From NCBI RefSeq assembly GCF_002101675.1, contig NZ_LQOY01000249.1, forward strand, positions 1-64,000: a stretch of DNA of 64,000 nt. Direction: 5' to 3'. The notes beneath the pieces are model-generated. The model made no database searches, had not been told where the DNA came from, and worked only from the letters and a program-made list of their open reading frames with translations. Of this stretch, positions 47,085 through 55,357 are shown piece after piece (positions within the stretch are counted from its first letter, which is position 1; the number at the start of each line of letters is the position of its first letter). The stretch is from Mycobacterium gordonae (GTDB lineage Bacteria > Actinomycetota > Actinomycetes > Mycobacteriales > Mycobacteriaceae). Position numbers and translations under genes: made by a program.

Positions 47085-48075
47085 GGTGGGACGAATACAC
47101 GTAGGCATGCCTGCGTACACGTGCGACGTCCCCGGAGAGCCGATGTTCAAGCCGTCGCCAGCGCGTCTGCGTCCACCGGTGCTGCAGTGAGAGCATCGTG
47201 ACCCGCGGATGGTCGGCCACCGAATTCAGCAGGGCCGCACGGCCCTTGGGGCCCGGCACCTTGGCGATCTCGCCGAGCACCCAATCGGCCACCTTGCCGA
47301 TGATTCTTTCCCGCGCATGGTCGCCGGGGAACAGGTCCACCATCGCCTCGAGCGTCGCCACCACCCCGTAGCCGCGCGACTGCCAGAACTTTTGCCGGTC
47401 GCGATCGGATTCATACCAGATCCCTTGTGGGTGACGGCGATACACCGCCATCGTGTCGGGCAACATTGCGATCTCGCCGTTGATCGCATGCCGCACATGC
47501 AGGTACCAGTCGATCGGCATGATGTTGGCAGGTATGTCGTCGTAACGCTGCTGGCGACGGTAGACGACCGAATTCGTCTGGATGAAGTTGCGTGCCAGCA
47601 GCGCTTCCAGGCTCATATCGCGCCGCCAGCTGACCGGTGGAAACTCCGCGTCGGGCGCCCCGTCGTGGATGACCCGCACGGGGTGGAAGCACAGGCTCGT
47701 GCGCGGATGCCGGTCCAGGAATTCCACCTGCTTGGTCAGCTTGAGCGGATCGGTCCAGTAATCGTCGCCCTCGCACAGGGCGAGGTACTCACCTCGGGCG
47801 GCCGACAAGGTCGCGACGAAGTTCGCGTGCACGCCGATATTCGTCGACCTGAAAATCGGTCGAAACAGCTGCGGGTAGCGGGCGGCGTAGTCCCGGATGA
47901 TCGCCGGGGTGGCGTCTCTGGAAGCGTCGTCGGCGATGACGACCTCGACGGGAAAATTGGTTCGCTGCGCGACGAAGCCGTCCAGCGCCTGCCGGATGAA
48001 GCTCTCTTGGTTGTAGGTGATCGACACCACGCTCACCTTGGGGGAGTCGCATGGTGTGGCCGGCTGTGCGGTCAC
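47026..48075 (-). CDS. Family 2 glycosyltransferase
   Basis: The 349-residue GT-A-type enzyme has the GT2 start VSVVSITYNQESFIRQAL, the acidic metal site in VVIADDASRDATP, ALCEGDDYWTDP and the C-terminal acceptor region. It probably adds a sugar to a surface polysaccharide or glycolipid. GTG 48075 is chosen because it follows the aminotransferase TAG by two bases and opens the family domain; earlier starts lie inside the aminotransferase gene. It is translated from the same strand and probably the same message as the aminotransferase. Confidence 0.87.
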   Translation of the reverse strand: MTAQPATPCDSPKVSVVSITYNQESFIRQALDGFVAQRTNFPVEVVIADDASRDATPAIIRDYAARYPQLFRPIFRSTNIGVHANFVATLSAARGEYLALCEGDDYWTDPLKLTKQVEFLDRHPRTSLCFHPVRVIHDGAPDAEFPPVSWRRDMSLEALLARNFIQTNSVVYRRQQRYDDIPANIMPIDWYLHVRHAINGEIAMLPDTMAVYRRHPQGIWYESDRDRQKFWQSRGYGVVATLEAMVDLFPGDHARERIIGKVADWVLGEIAKVPGPKGRAALLNSVADHPRVTMLSLQHRWTQTRWRRLEHRLSGDVARVRRHAYVYSSHLKHRFATASARRREPNRDQ

Positions 48076-48077
48076 CG

Positions 48078-49298
48078 CTACGCTTCCTGCACCGCCGCTA
48101 CCACCCGCGCGACATCGCCTGAGGCCATGTGGTCGTGCACCGGCAGGGAGACGATTCGAGAGCAAATGTCTTCTGTGACAGGCAAATCAGCCGTCTTGAG
48201 CAATTCGTCGTTTACGACGAAATAAGGATGGCGGTGCTGAGGTGGATTGTAGTAATCGCGCGCTCGGACCGCGTTCTGGTGCAGGCTGGCAAGCACGGCG
48301 GTCTTGTGGTCGGGTGTCGTGCAACAGGCGCTCGCAAAGCAGAGTGCCGAAGCATCGGCGTTTGGTTGAAATCGCAACCCCTCCTCAGCCAGACCGGCGC
48401 GGTAGCTGCCGAGCACCGCGCGGCGGCTTTCCAGACGGTCATCGAGGCCCACCAATTGGCGCAGGCCGATGGCGGCGTTGATCTCCTGGAGCTTGGCGTT
48501 CATGCCGAAATGGCCGGCTTCGCGTGAGCTTCCAAGCCCAAAGTTGGCAAACCGATAGGTCTGCTCGACCAGGTGCGGATCGCGCGAGACCAGAGCACCA
48601 CCCTCGCCGACCGCGAACGGCTTGGTCGCATGGAGTGAGAAGATCTCGCACCTCCCGCGGCCACCGACGCGATCGCCGTCGGGGTACGTAGAACCGAATC
48701 CGGCTGCCGAGTCGATGACCAAGGGCAACTCCCATTCGGCGGCAAGCTGTTCCCAGTCCCCGATCTGGGGGTTGCCCACCCCGAAAGCGTTGGTGAGGAC
48801 GATGCCTGCAATCCGGTCGCGGGAGCGTTCCAGAACGGTGCGGGCGGATTCGACACATGGCTGCCATGAGCCGGGGTCGATGTCGATCAACCACGGGCGG
48901 TACCCGTTCCACAGCGCAGCCTGGGCTACGCCGACGAAGGTGAACGACGGCATCAGCACGTAGCGATCCCGGTCGCCGGCACCGAAAGTGACGTGTATCG
49001 CTGCGATCAGCGCCATCGTGCCGTTCGCGAGGGTCGCCACGTGCAGCTCCGAACCCAGGTATTCGCCGAGAGCGTGAGCGAACTGGCGTTCCTTCGGCCC
49101 GAAGTTCGTATACCAGTTGGTGTGCGCGATCCGCCGGAAGTCTTCCGCCAGCTCCGCCGGTCCGGGGAAGCTAGGCCGGATGAAGGGAATCTCGGGCGTA
49201 CGGGAGTCGCTTGTGTCGGCGACGGCCCTGGAGCGGTGCGGTGACGCACGTGTCGACGGCCGTTCCAACATCGAGCCGTGGAACGTTCGGATCTTCAT
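48078..49298 (-). CDS. DegT/DnrJ-type PLP aminotransferase (Rv3402c-like)
   Basis: The 406-residue enzyme of the sugar-aminotransferase family carries the PLP lysine in LHATKPFAVGEGG and the conserved ANGTMALIAAI, VLMPSFTFVGVAQAALW and ERDYYNPPQHRHPYF-type YYNPPQHRHP segments. It corresponds to Rv3402c. Enzymes of this kind transaminate dTDP-keto-sugars, which would supply the amine that the formyltransferase modifies. ATG 49298 (MKIRTFHGSMLE) matches the start I remember. An IdeR-like iron box lies 64 bases upstream. Its orientation relative to the formyltransferase is opposite to what I recall in M. tuberculosis. Confidence 0.88.
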   Translation of the reverse strand: MKIRTFHGSMLERPSTRASPHRSRAVADTSDSRTPEIPFIRPSFPGPAELAEDFRRIAHTNWYTNFGPKERQFAHALGEYLGSELHVATLANGTMALIAAIHVTFGAGDRDRYVLMPSFTFVGVAQAALWNGYRPWLIDIDPGSWQPCVESARTVLERSRDRIAGIVLTNAFGVGNPQIGDWEQLAAEWELPLVIDSAAGFGSTYPDGDRVGGRGRCEIFSLHATKPFAVGEGGALVSRDPHLVEQTYRFANFGLGSSREAGHFGMNAKLQEINAAIGLRQLVGLDDRLESRRAVLGSYRAGLAEEGLRFQPNADASALCFASACCTTPDHKTAVLASLHQNAVRARDYYNPPQHRHPYFVVNDELLKTADLPVTEDICSRIVSLPVHDHMASGDVARVVAAVQEA

Positions 49299-49361
49299 GA
49301 ATGCAGAGGTCAATGCCAAGGGCTCCGTGGGTCAGCGACGAGGGACGACAACCGAATGCGA

Positions 49362-49380
49362 TGAGGTTAGCCTTACCTCT
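49362..49380. promoter_or_regulatory. IdeR-like iron box 2
   Basis: TGAGGTTAGCCTTACCTCT matches about 14 of 19 consensus IdeR positions and contains the AGGTTAG and TTACCT half sites. It lies 64-82 bases upstream of the aminotransferase start. Rv3402c and Rv3403c are IdeR-controlled in M. tuberculosis as I recall. Confidence 0.7.
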
Positions 49381-49455
49381 CCTCGTTGTCACGTCGAAAC
49401 CCGCGCTCAGGTTGAATGCGTAGACAAGACCGCCCGGGGAAGCCACCCGTCGCGT

Positions 49456-51831
49456 CTACGTCGACGGCACCATTTTGGCCAGACTCCGCCGGTGAATCGG
49501 CTCCCGCCCCGGCGGCTGAACCGGTGCGGGCAGCAGCGCCTCGCGCCGGCGCACCGCGATGGTCGTGGGCTCCTCGGTGCTCAAGGTGAGTTCCTCGCCG
49601 GCATGCTGGATCACCAGCTCGCCACCGGGCCCGTCACGCAGGGTGTAGATGACGTTTTCGTGGTCGGCGTCTACTGTCACGCGACAACCACGCCACCGCA
49701 GCCGGAATCGCAGCCGCGAAATGCCGTCGGGCAGTTGCGGGTCGATGGACAAGATGCCCTCGTCGTCGCGCAACCCGCCGAAGCCGGCGACCAGCGCCGT
49801 CCACGCGCCGGCCAGCGAGGCCATATGCAGACCGTCGCGGGTGTTGCGGTGCAGATCGCGCAGATCGATCAGGGCGGCCTCGTAGGCGTAGTCGTGGGCC
49901 AGCTCCAGGTGGCCGACCTCGGCGCACATCACCGCCTGGGTGCACGCCGACAGTGACGAGTCACGGACCGTCCGCCGCTCGTAGTAGTCGACATTGCGGG
50001 CTTTCTGCTCGGGCGTGAACGCGTGGCTCTGCCATTGCATCGCCAGAACGAGGTCGGCCTGTTTGATCACCTGTGCGGGGTAGAGCCGAACGTAGGCTTC
50101 GTGCATCAGCAGGGGATAGGTGGCGTTGGTCTGGAAGTCCCACTCGGCGAGCGTGGTGAATCCTTCGCACTGTTCGTGGACGCCCAGTTCCTCGTCGTAG
50201 GGGATGTGGGCGGCGTTGGCCGCATCGCGCCAGGCGGCCATCTCCTCGGTGGTGACGCCCAGCGCCCCGGCCTTGTCGGGATGACGCTTGGCGGCCTCGG
50301 CGGCGGTGCGCAGGTTATTGGCTGCCATCAGGTTGGTGAAGACGTTGTCCCGGACGATCGCGGTGTACTCGTCGGGGCCGGTCACCCCGTCCAGATGCCA
50401 GACGCCGTGCCGGTCGTGGTGCCCCAGCGACATCCACAGCCGGGCGGTCTCGATCAGCACCGGCAGGCCGCACTCCTCTTCCAGAGAATCGTCGCCGGTG
50501 ACGATGCGATAGCGCTCGAAGGCCATCGCGATGTCGGCGTTGATGTGCCAGCCGGCGGTGCCGGCCGGCCAGTACGCCGAGCACTCCTGGCCGCGGATGG
50601 TGCGCCACGGGAAGGCCGCGCCGTCCAGGCCCAGCTCGGCGGCCCGTTCCTTGGCCAGGTCCAGCGTCGAGGCGCGCCAGCGCAGGGCGTCGGCGACCGC
50701 GTGCGGCACCGTGTAGGTGAGCACCGGCAACACGAAACCCTCGGTGTCCCAGAACGCGTGGCCGTCGTAGCCGGTCCCAGTGAGGCCCTTGCTGGGAATG
50801 GCCCGGCGCTCGGCGCGGGCGCTGGCCTGCAGCAGGTGGAACATCCCGAATCGCACCGCCTGCTGGCTTTCCGGATCGCCCTCGACTTCCACGTCGGCCG
50901 CGTCCCAGAACAGGTCCAGGTAGGCGCGCTGTCCGTCGAGCAGACCCTGCCAGCCGCTGTAGCGGGCGCTGGACAGGGCCGCGGCGGCCTGATCCCGCAG
51001 TCCGGGACGGGAGCGCAGGCTCGACCAGCCGTAGGCCAGGTACTTGACGATGCGCAGCTTCTGCCCGGGCCGCAGGCCGCAGATGACCGTGGTCCGGGCC
51101 AGGTCGGCGCGGACGTCGGTGCTGATCTCGCACCGGCCCGGGACCTCGACCTCGTGGTCCATCGCAGCGGCCATCATCAGCGCGCTGCTGCGGGTGCGGT
51201 GCATGAGAAGCGCTCTGCCCTCGGTGATTTCGTGATCTACGGCCTCCAGCGGGTTCTCCAGGATGGCTGAGACGCGGGGGTCGTCGGAAGTCTGCGGCTG
51301 GTCCTCGTTGGTGACCAGTTCGGATTGCACGGTGACCCGGGAGAAGTCGTCGATGGCCTCGACCACGTACTCGATGGCCGCGACGCTGCGGTGCACCAGC
51401 GACACCAGTCGAGTGGAAGTCACCTTGACCTGCTTGCCGGTGGGCGAGCGCCAGTGCGCGCAGCGGGTGAGCGTTCCGGCTCGGAAGTCGAGAATCCGCT
51501 CGTGGTCCAGCAATTCGCCGTAGCGGACGTCGAACGGCTCGTCGTCGACCATCAACCGGATGATCTTGCCGTTGGTGACGTCGACGACGGTCTGTCCGGC
51601 CTCGGGATATCCGTAACCGGCTTCGGCGTAGGGCAGTGGCCGGATCTCGTAGAACGAGTTCAGGTAGGTGCCCGGCAGTCCGTAGGGTTCACCTTCGTCG
51701 AGGTTGCCGCGTAATCCGATGTGCCCGTTGGACAATGCGAACAGCGACTCGGACTGGGCCAGTAAATTCAGATTGAGTCGGGTTTCGCGAATCTGCCAAG
51801 GCTCAACCGGAAACGCTTCCTGGGAAATCAT
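49456..51831 (-). CDS. GH65 glycoside phosphorylase/hydrolase (Rv3401-like)
   Basis: The 791-residue protein belongs to glycoside hydrolase family 65, which includes maltose, trehalose and kojibiose phosphorylases: NGHIGLRGN, the substrate loop AFWDTEGFVLPVL, the general-acid segment DGVTGPDEYTAIVRDN (Glu), and EQKARNVDYYE. It likely phosphorolyses an alpha-glucoside, releasing beta-glucose 1-phosphate. The adjacent beta-phosphoglucomutase gene, translationally coupled by ATGA at 51828-51831, would convert that product to glucose 6-phosphate, which makes phosphorylase activity more probable than hydrolysis. The natural disaccharide is not deducible. Confidence 0.92.
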   Translation of the reverse strand: MISQEAFPVEPWQIRETRLNLNLLAQSESLFALSNGHIGLRGNLDEGEPYGLPGTYLNSFYEIRPLPYAEAGYGYPEAGQTVVDVTNGKIIRLMVDDEPFDVRYGELLDHERILDFRAGTLTRCAHWRSPTGKQVKVTSTRLVSLVHRSVAAIEYVVEAIDDFSRVTVQSELVTNEDQPQTSDDPRVSAILENPLEAVDHEITEGRALLMHRTRSSALMMAAAMDHEVEVPGRCEISTDVRADLARTTVICGLRPGQKLRIVKYLAYGWSSLRSRPGLRDQAAAALSSARYSGWQGLLDGQRAYLDLFWDAADVEVEGDPESQQAVRFGMFHLLQASARAERRAIPSKGLTGTGYDGHAFWDTEGFVLPVLTYTVPHAVADALRWRASTLDLAKERAAELGLDGAAFPWRTIRGQECSAYWPAGTAGWHINADIAMAFERYRIVTGDDSLEEECGLPVLIETARLWMSLGHHDRHGVWHLDGVTGPDEYTAIVRDNVFTNLMAANNLRTAAEAAKRHPDKAGALGVTTEEMAAWRDAANAAHIPYDEELGVHEQCEGFTTLAEWDFQTNATYPLLMHEAYVRLYPAQVIKQADLVLAMQWQSHAFTPEQKARNVDYYERRTVRDSSLSACTQAVMCAEVGHLELAHDYAYEAALIDLRDLHRNTRDGLHMASLAGAWTALVAGFGGLRDDEGILSIDPQLPDGISRLRFRLRWRGCRVTVDADHENVIYTLRDGPGGELVIQHAGEELTLSTEEPTTIAVRRREALLPAPVQPPGREPIHRRSLAKMVPST

Positions 51832-52595
51832 GTCGTTCCCCCGTCATCCTCACCGAGCAGTTCGGCGAGATCGGTCACCACCACGTCGGCGCCGTTGTCG
51901 CGCAGTTCGTCAGCCTGACCGACTCGGTCGACACCCACCACCAGTCCGAAATTACCGGCCCGGCCGGCCTGTACGCCGGAGATTGCGTCCTCGAACACCG
52001 CGGCGGCACCCGGCTCGACGTCGAGCAACTGCGCGCCGCGCAGGTAGGAGTCCGGGGCCGGCTTGCCGGCGATGTTCTCCTCGCGCAGGGTCACCCCGTC
52101 TACCCGCTGCTGGACGAATCGGTCCAAGCCGGTGATCGCGAGCACGTCGCGGGTGTTGGCGCTCGAGGACACGACCGCGACCTTGAGCCCCGCCGCCTCT
52201 ACCGCCTCCAGGTACCGGCGCGACCCGTCGAACACCTCGACACCGTCTTTGTGCAGAACCGCTTGAAAGGCATCGTTTTTCCGGGTTCCCAAGCCATGCA
52301 CGGTGTCAGCATCGGGCGGATCGTCGGGGCCGCCGTCGGGCAGATCGATGCCCCGGCTGTGCAGGAATGACCGGACGCCGTCTTCGCGTTTCTTGCCATC
52401 GACGTACTGGCGGTAGTCGGCGGCCGGATCGAAGGGGACGAAGGCTTCACCCGTCTGCTCTGCGCGCTGTCTCAGGAAAGCGTCGAACATCTCCTTCCAC
52501 GCCTTGGTGTGGACGCTCGCGGTGTCGGTGAGCACACCGTCGAGGTCGAACAGGCAGGCGCGCACTTGCTCTGGCAGACCGAGCACAGATGCCAC
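51828..52595 (-). CDS. Beta-phosphoglucomutase-like HAD phosphatase (Rv3400-like)
   Basis: The HAD motifs are all present: motif I CLFDLDGVLTD with the nucleophile Asp, motif II VVSSSANTRD, and motif III/IV with GKPAPDSYL and FEDAISGVQAG. It should isomerise beta-glucose 1-phosphate to glucose 6-phosphate, working with the GH65 enzyme with which its stop overlaps. The start is unsure: GTG 52595 (VASVLGLPEQVRA) is preferred because it opens the conserved region; the frame is open to GTG 52649. Length is 255 residues from the preferred start. Confidence 0.88.
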   Translation of the reverse strand: MASVLGLPEQVRACLFDLDGVLTDTASVHTKAWKEMFDAFLRQRAEQTGEAFVPFDPAADYRQYVDGKKREDGVRSFLHSRGIDLPDGGPDDPPDADTVHGLGTRKNDAFQAVLHKDGVEVFDGSRRYLEAVEAAGLKVAVVSSSANTRDVLAITGLDRFVQQRVDGVTLREENIAGKPAPDSYLRGAQLLDVEPGAAAVFEDAISGVQAGRAGNFGLVVGVDRVGQADELRDNGADVVVTDLAELLGEDDGGTT

Positions 52596-52675
52596 TGGCT
52601 CAACCCCGCTTCCATGTAGTTGGTGATGTAGTTGGCAACACCTCTCCACATGCCCGGTGAGGCGCCGGGGGCAAA

Positions 52676-53074
52676 CTATGAATCCACTAAGCCGTGTTTG
52701 CGGGCCACCTCTTCAAAGCTGCTCCGCACCGCGAGGATCTGCTGAGCATTCAGTGCTGGAGTTATGTGCAATAACTTCTCGGTAATTGTCTGGCGGAATT
52801 CTTCGGGCGAAAGCACGTCGAAATATTCGTCGCCGGCCACCGACGGATCGTCGTCGACGGGCGCGGACACATTCGACAAACGTACTTCCCGCGCGAATTT
52901 CCCGCGATTTCCCTCATCAATCTCAAAAGACACCCGGGCGCCCCGCACTACGCGGTTTTTCTCCACCTCCAGGTCGTTGACGTGCAAAAACACGTCTTCG
53001 CCGCCAATATCTGGGGTGATGAACCCATAACCGCGCACCCCGTCAAACCGCACAATTCTGCCCGTGACCCGCAC
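52676..53074 (-). CDS. Cold-shock-domain protein with C-terminal extension
   Basis: Residues 1-65 are a cold-shock domain with RNP1 GYGFITP and RNP2 DVFLHVNDL, followed by an acidic linker and a helical C-terminal region of about 50 residues (SPEEFRQTITEKLL, LNAQQILAVRSSFEEVARKHG). It probably binds single-stranded nucleic acid. This is longer (132 residues) than the 67-residue CspA type. GTG 53074 is the first start in frame and is preceded by AAGG. It ends downstream against the beta-phosphoglucomutase gene. I do not recall a gene of this type at this place in M. tuberculosis. Confidence 0.8.
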   Translation of the reverse strand: MRVTGRIVRFDGVRGYGFITPDIGGEDVFLHVNDLEVEKNRVVRGARVSFEIDEGNRGKFAREVRLSNVSAPVDDDPSVAGDEYFDVLSPEEFRQTITEKLLHITPALNAQQILAVRSSFEEVARKHGLVDS

Positions 53075-53379
53075 CCTTATAGCCCCTGCTCGATCCGTCG
53101 CCTGCTCCGGCGATCATACCGCCGGACACCGGTCCGACGAGGCTGGGTCGATTCGACGTAAGCGGACCGAAATTGACGCGGCGTCAGGTTCCCGGCCGCG
53201 GTCAGCAACTGCAACGGCGACGATCAAAGTAGACATCGTTTCGCCGCAGCCGGCTCTGGGTGGGTTCGGCTCAGGAGTTGGTCTGGGCCTGGCTGCTCGG
53301 TGTGCTGGCCGACCCACCGGACGCGCAGGACGCGGCGGTCTGCGCCGATGCCGCGTGGCTGTGCCTGCGCGCCGAGGGG
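53075..53379. other. 305-base region upstream of the cold-shock gene
   Basis: No strong gene is seen. It holds a short plus-strand frame at 53260-53385 listed separately. M. tuberculosis has Rv3399, idsA1 and phyA between the beta-phosphoglucomutase and guaA genes as I recall; none of these is present here. Confidence 0.45.
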
Positions 53380-53385
53380 CTATAG
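53260..53385 (+). CDS. Short Trp/Ala-rich frame, possible gene remnant
   Basis: GTG 53260 opens 41 codons (VGSAQELVWAWLLGVLA to CLRAEGL) ending TAG at 53383, overlapping the PE-PPE stop codon by six bases on the other strand. Codon use is typical of this genome and the sequence reads like the C-terminal helix of a larger protein, so it may be the residue of a lost gene. No family or ribosome-binding site is recognised. Confidence 0.2.
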   Translation: MGSAQELVWAWLLGVLADPPDAQDAAVCADAAWLCLRAEGL

Positions 53386-55227
53386 CAGCGCGGTGAAGTC
53401 GGCGACGATCGACTTGGCGGCGCCGTAGTAGGCGTAGGCGAGGAAGAAGCTCAGGAAGGTGAGCAGTCCGATGTCGGCAGCGATCGGGTAGCCGATTGCG
53501 TTGACGATGCCCGCTGGATCCCCCTCGACGACTTGCCTGATGCCGTCCAGGAACAGGTTGATGTCGTAGGACGGCAGTGAGACGGCGATGGCGGTCAGGG
53601 TGTCCGCGGTCGGAAGCAGCGTCGCGTAAGCCGTTGCCGTGGCGCGGGTAGCGGCGGTGACGAGCTTGGTGTTCGCCGTCTGCAGGCCGTCGATGACGCC
53701 ATCGACCGACAGCGGCGAGAATGCCGGCAGGGTCAGGTGGGGGAGGCTCGGCATGGTCGGTTGCGACGGTGGATGCCAGGCTCTCAAATCGGCGCCCGCG
53801 TCGCTGATGCCTTGCTGGGTTCCGTTGACCAGGGCGTTGACCACCCGGACTGGGCTGACGTCCGGGAACAGCCCAAACGGGGTGGGAATGTTGGCCGGCG
53901 CGGTCGAATAGCCGTAGTCGGGGTCGCCGTAGCCCAGGTTCACGATCACCTTCAGGTTGGGCTGAATCAGATCGGCGATCGTGTTGCCCAGAAACGACGT
54001 CCGTAACGGCTCGAGCAGCGGCAAGTTCTGGGTGGGAATCATGTAGTAGGTCGTCATCGTCGGTCCCTCGGTGGGCAATTGGACGGCGGTGGCGACCTGT
54101 TCGGACGTGAGGGTCGGATACAGCGGGTGCACGTAGAGCGCGCCGAGCATGGCGTTGACGTCGGCCACAATGTTGAGTGGATACCGCGGGAAGTCGGCGA
54201 AGCCGTCGTATTCGATCGTGTACACGACGGTCGGGTAATCATTGGCCGGCGTGGACCCGGGGAACGCCTTGCCCATGCTGGGCAGGGTGAGTCCGTCGAA
54301 GCGCGAATACAGCCCACCGTTGGGGTTCATCGGGTTCCCGACCAGGGAGAAGCTCACCGCATCGGTGGGCACGCCGGCGGCTTTGAGTCGGGCCATTTCC
54401 AGCGACGCAATCCCGGCGCCCTGCGAAAACCCTTGCACGACAACGTGATTACCCGACGCCAATTGAGTATGGATGGCGTTGTCGAGAATCGTCAGCCCCT
54501 GGGCCCAGGAGGCCTCCTCGGTCAGCGTCTTGATGCCGGTGATCCAGTAGGACTGCGCGGGTGTCAGCAGCGCCTGAGCATTGGCGACGGTGAAAGCCGG
54601 GAAATGGGGCGTGACGTACTCGGCCAGCACGGTGTTCACATAACTCTGGGAAGGCAACGGGAATCCGCTGCCACCGATCACCAGAGTGACGTCGGACGAT
54701 GCGGCCGGCGCCGCCGGTGCCGGCCGCCACGGTGTGAGCTGGGCGACCGCGGCCGAGGCGCCAGCGTAATAGTCCGACATGGCCGCCACATCCGTGGCCC
54801 ACATTTGCTCGTAGTCGGCCTCGGTGGCGGCGATCGCCGGCGCATTGAGTCCCAGGAGGTTTGAGGCCACCAGGGAAAACAGCTGAGTTCGATTGCCCGC
54901 CAACGCTTCCAGTGGCACGGTAGCTGCCCGCGCCGCGTCGTAGGCCGCTGCCGCGGCGGTCGCTTGACCGGCGGCGTGCGCGGCGGCCGTTGCCGCGTCC
55001 CTCAGCCAGCTGCTGTATGAGAACGCCAGTTCAGCCATGGCTGTCGCCGGGACGCCCTGCCAGACTTGGGCGAGGTTCGACACCACCGATGAGAATCCGT
55101 GCGCCGTGGCAGTCAGGTCTTCTTCCAACGCCTCCCACGCCGTTGCCGCAGCCAGCAGGGAACCGGATCCCGGCCCGTGCGCGATGAGTGCGGAAGTGAC
55201 CTCAGGTGGCGCCACCACAAAATCCAT
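53380..55227 (-). CDS. PPE protein with PE-PPE serine-hydrolase domain
   Basis: The N-terminal 180 residues are a PPE domain (MDFVVAPPEVTSALI, QVWQGVPATAM, LLGLNAPAIAATEADYEQMW in parts). Residues about 200-430 are a PE-PPE alpha/beta-hydrolase domain with nucleophile Ser in VVVQGFSQGAGIAS and a downstream Asp/His region (NPMNPNGGLY, DFPRYPLNIVAD). Other PE-PPE domain proteins of mycobacteria are esterases or acyltransferases of envelope lipids. The C-terminal 190 residues are Pro/Ala-rich with a hydrophobic end. ATG 55227 starts MDFVVAPPEV. Two matching palindromes lie in the 130-base gap to guaA. Confidence 0.87.
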   Translation of the reverse strand: MDFVVAPPEVTSALIAHGPGSGSLLAAATAWEALEEDLTATAHGFSSVVSNLAQVWQGVPATAMAELAFSYSSWLRDAATAAAHAAGQATAAAAAYDAARAATVPLEALAGNRTQLFSLVASNLLGLNAPAIAATEADYEQMWATDVAAMSDYYAGASAAVAQLTPWRPAPAAPAASSDVTLVIGGSGFPLPSQSYVNTVLAEYVTPHFPAFTVANAQALLTPAQSYWITGIKTLTEEASWAQGLTILDNAIHTQLASGNHVVVQGFSQGAGIASLEMARLKAAGVPTDAVSFSLVGNPMNPNGGLYSRFDGLTLPSMGKAFPGSTPANDYPTVVYTIEYDGFADFPRYPLNIVADVNAMLGALYVHPLYPTLTSEQVATAVQLPTEGPTMTTYYMIPTQNLPLLEPLRTSFLGNTIADLIQPNLKVIVNLGYGDPDYGYSTAPANIPTPFGLFPDVSPVRVVNALVNGTQQGISDAGADLRAWHPPSQPTMPSLPHLTLPAFSPLSVDGVIDGLQTANTKLVTAATRATATAYATLLPTADTLTAIAVSLPSYDINLFLDGIRQVVEGDPAGIVNAIGYPIAADIGLLTFLSFFLAYAYYGAAKSIVADFTALL

Positions 55228-55254
55228 TTTGAGCACCTGCCCATCCGGAGAACT

Positions 55255-55270
55255 GTCAACTAAAGTGGAC
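55255..55270. promoter_or_regulatory. Operator-like palindrome upstream of the PE-PPE gene (imperfect)
   Basis: GTCAACTAAAGTGGAC shares arms and spacing with the perfect copy 50 bases away and lies 28 bases upstream of the PE-PPE start. Confidence 0.5.
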
Positions 55271-55304
55271 GACCTAACGGACTATAGGAGCGGTCGCGAT
55301 TTCC

Positions 55305-55320
55305 GTCAACCAAGGTTGAC
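55305..55320. promoter_or_regulatory. Operator-like palindrome upstream of guaA
   Basis: GTCAACCAAGGTTGAC has perfect 7-base arms around two bases and lies 38 bases upstream of the guaA start, close to the likely -35 region. A TetR-type repressor is plausible but none is adjacent. Confidence 0.6.
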
Positions 55321-55343
55321 AACCGCGGAACCCGTCAGATGGC

Positions 55344-55357
55344 TAAACTCGGTGCCC
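55344..55357 (+). promoter_or_regulatory. Leaderless promoter of guaA
   Basis: TAAACT at 55344-55349 fits TANNNT; GTG 55358 follows after 8 nt (GTG 55352 after 2 nt would be too close). Confidence 0.5.
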
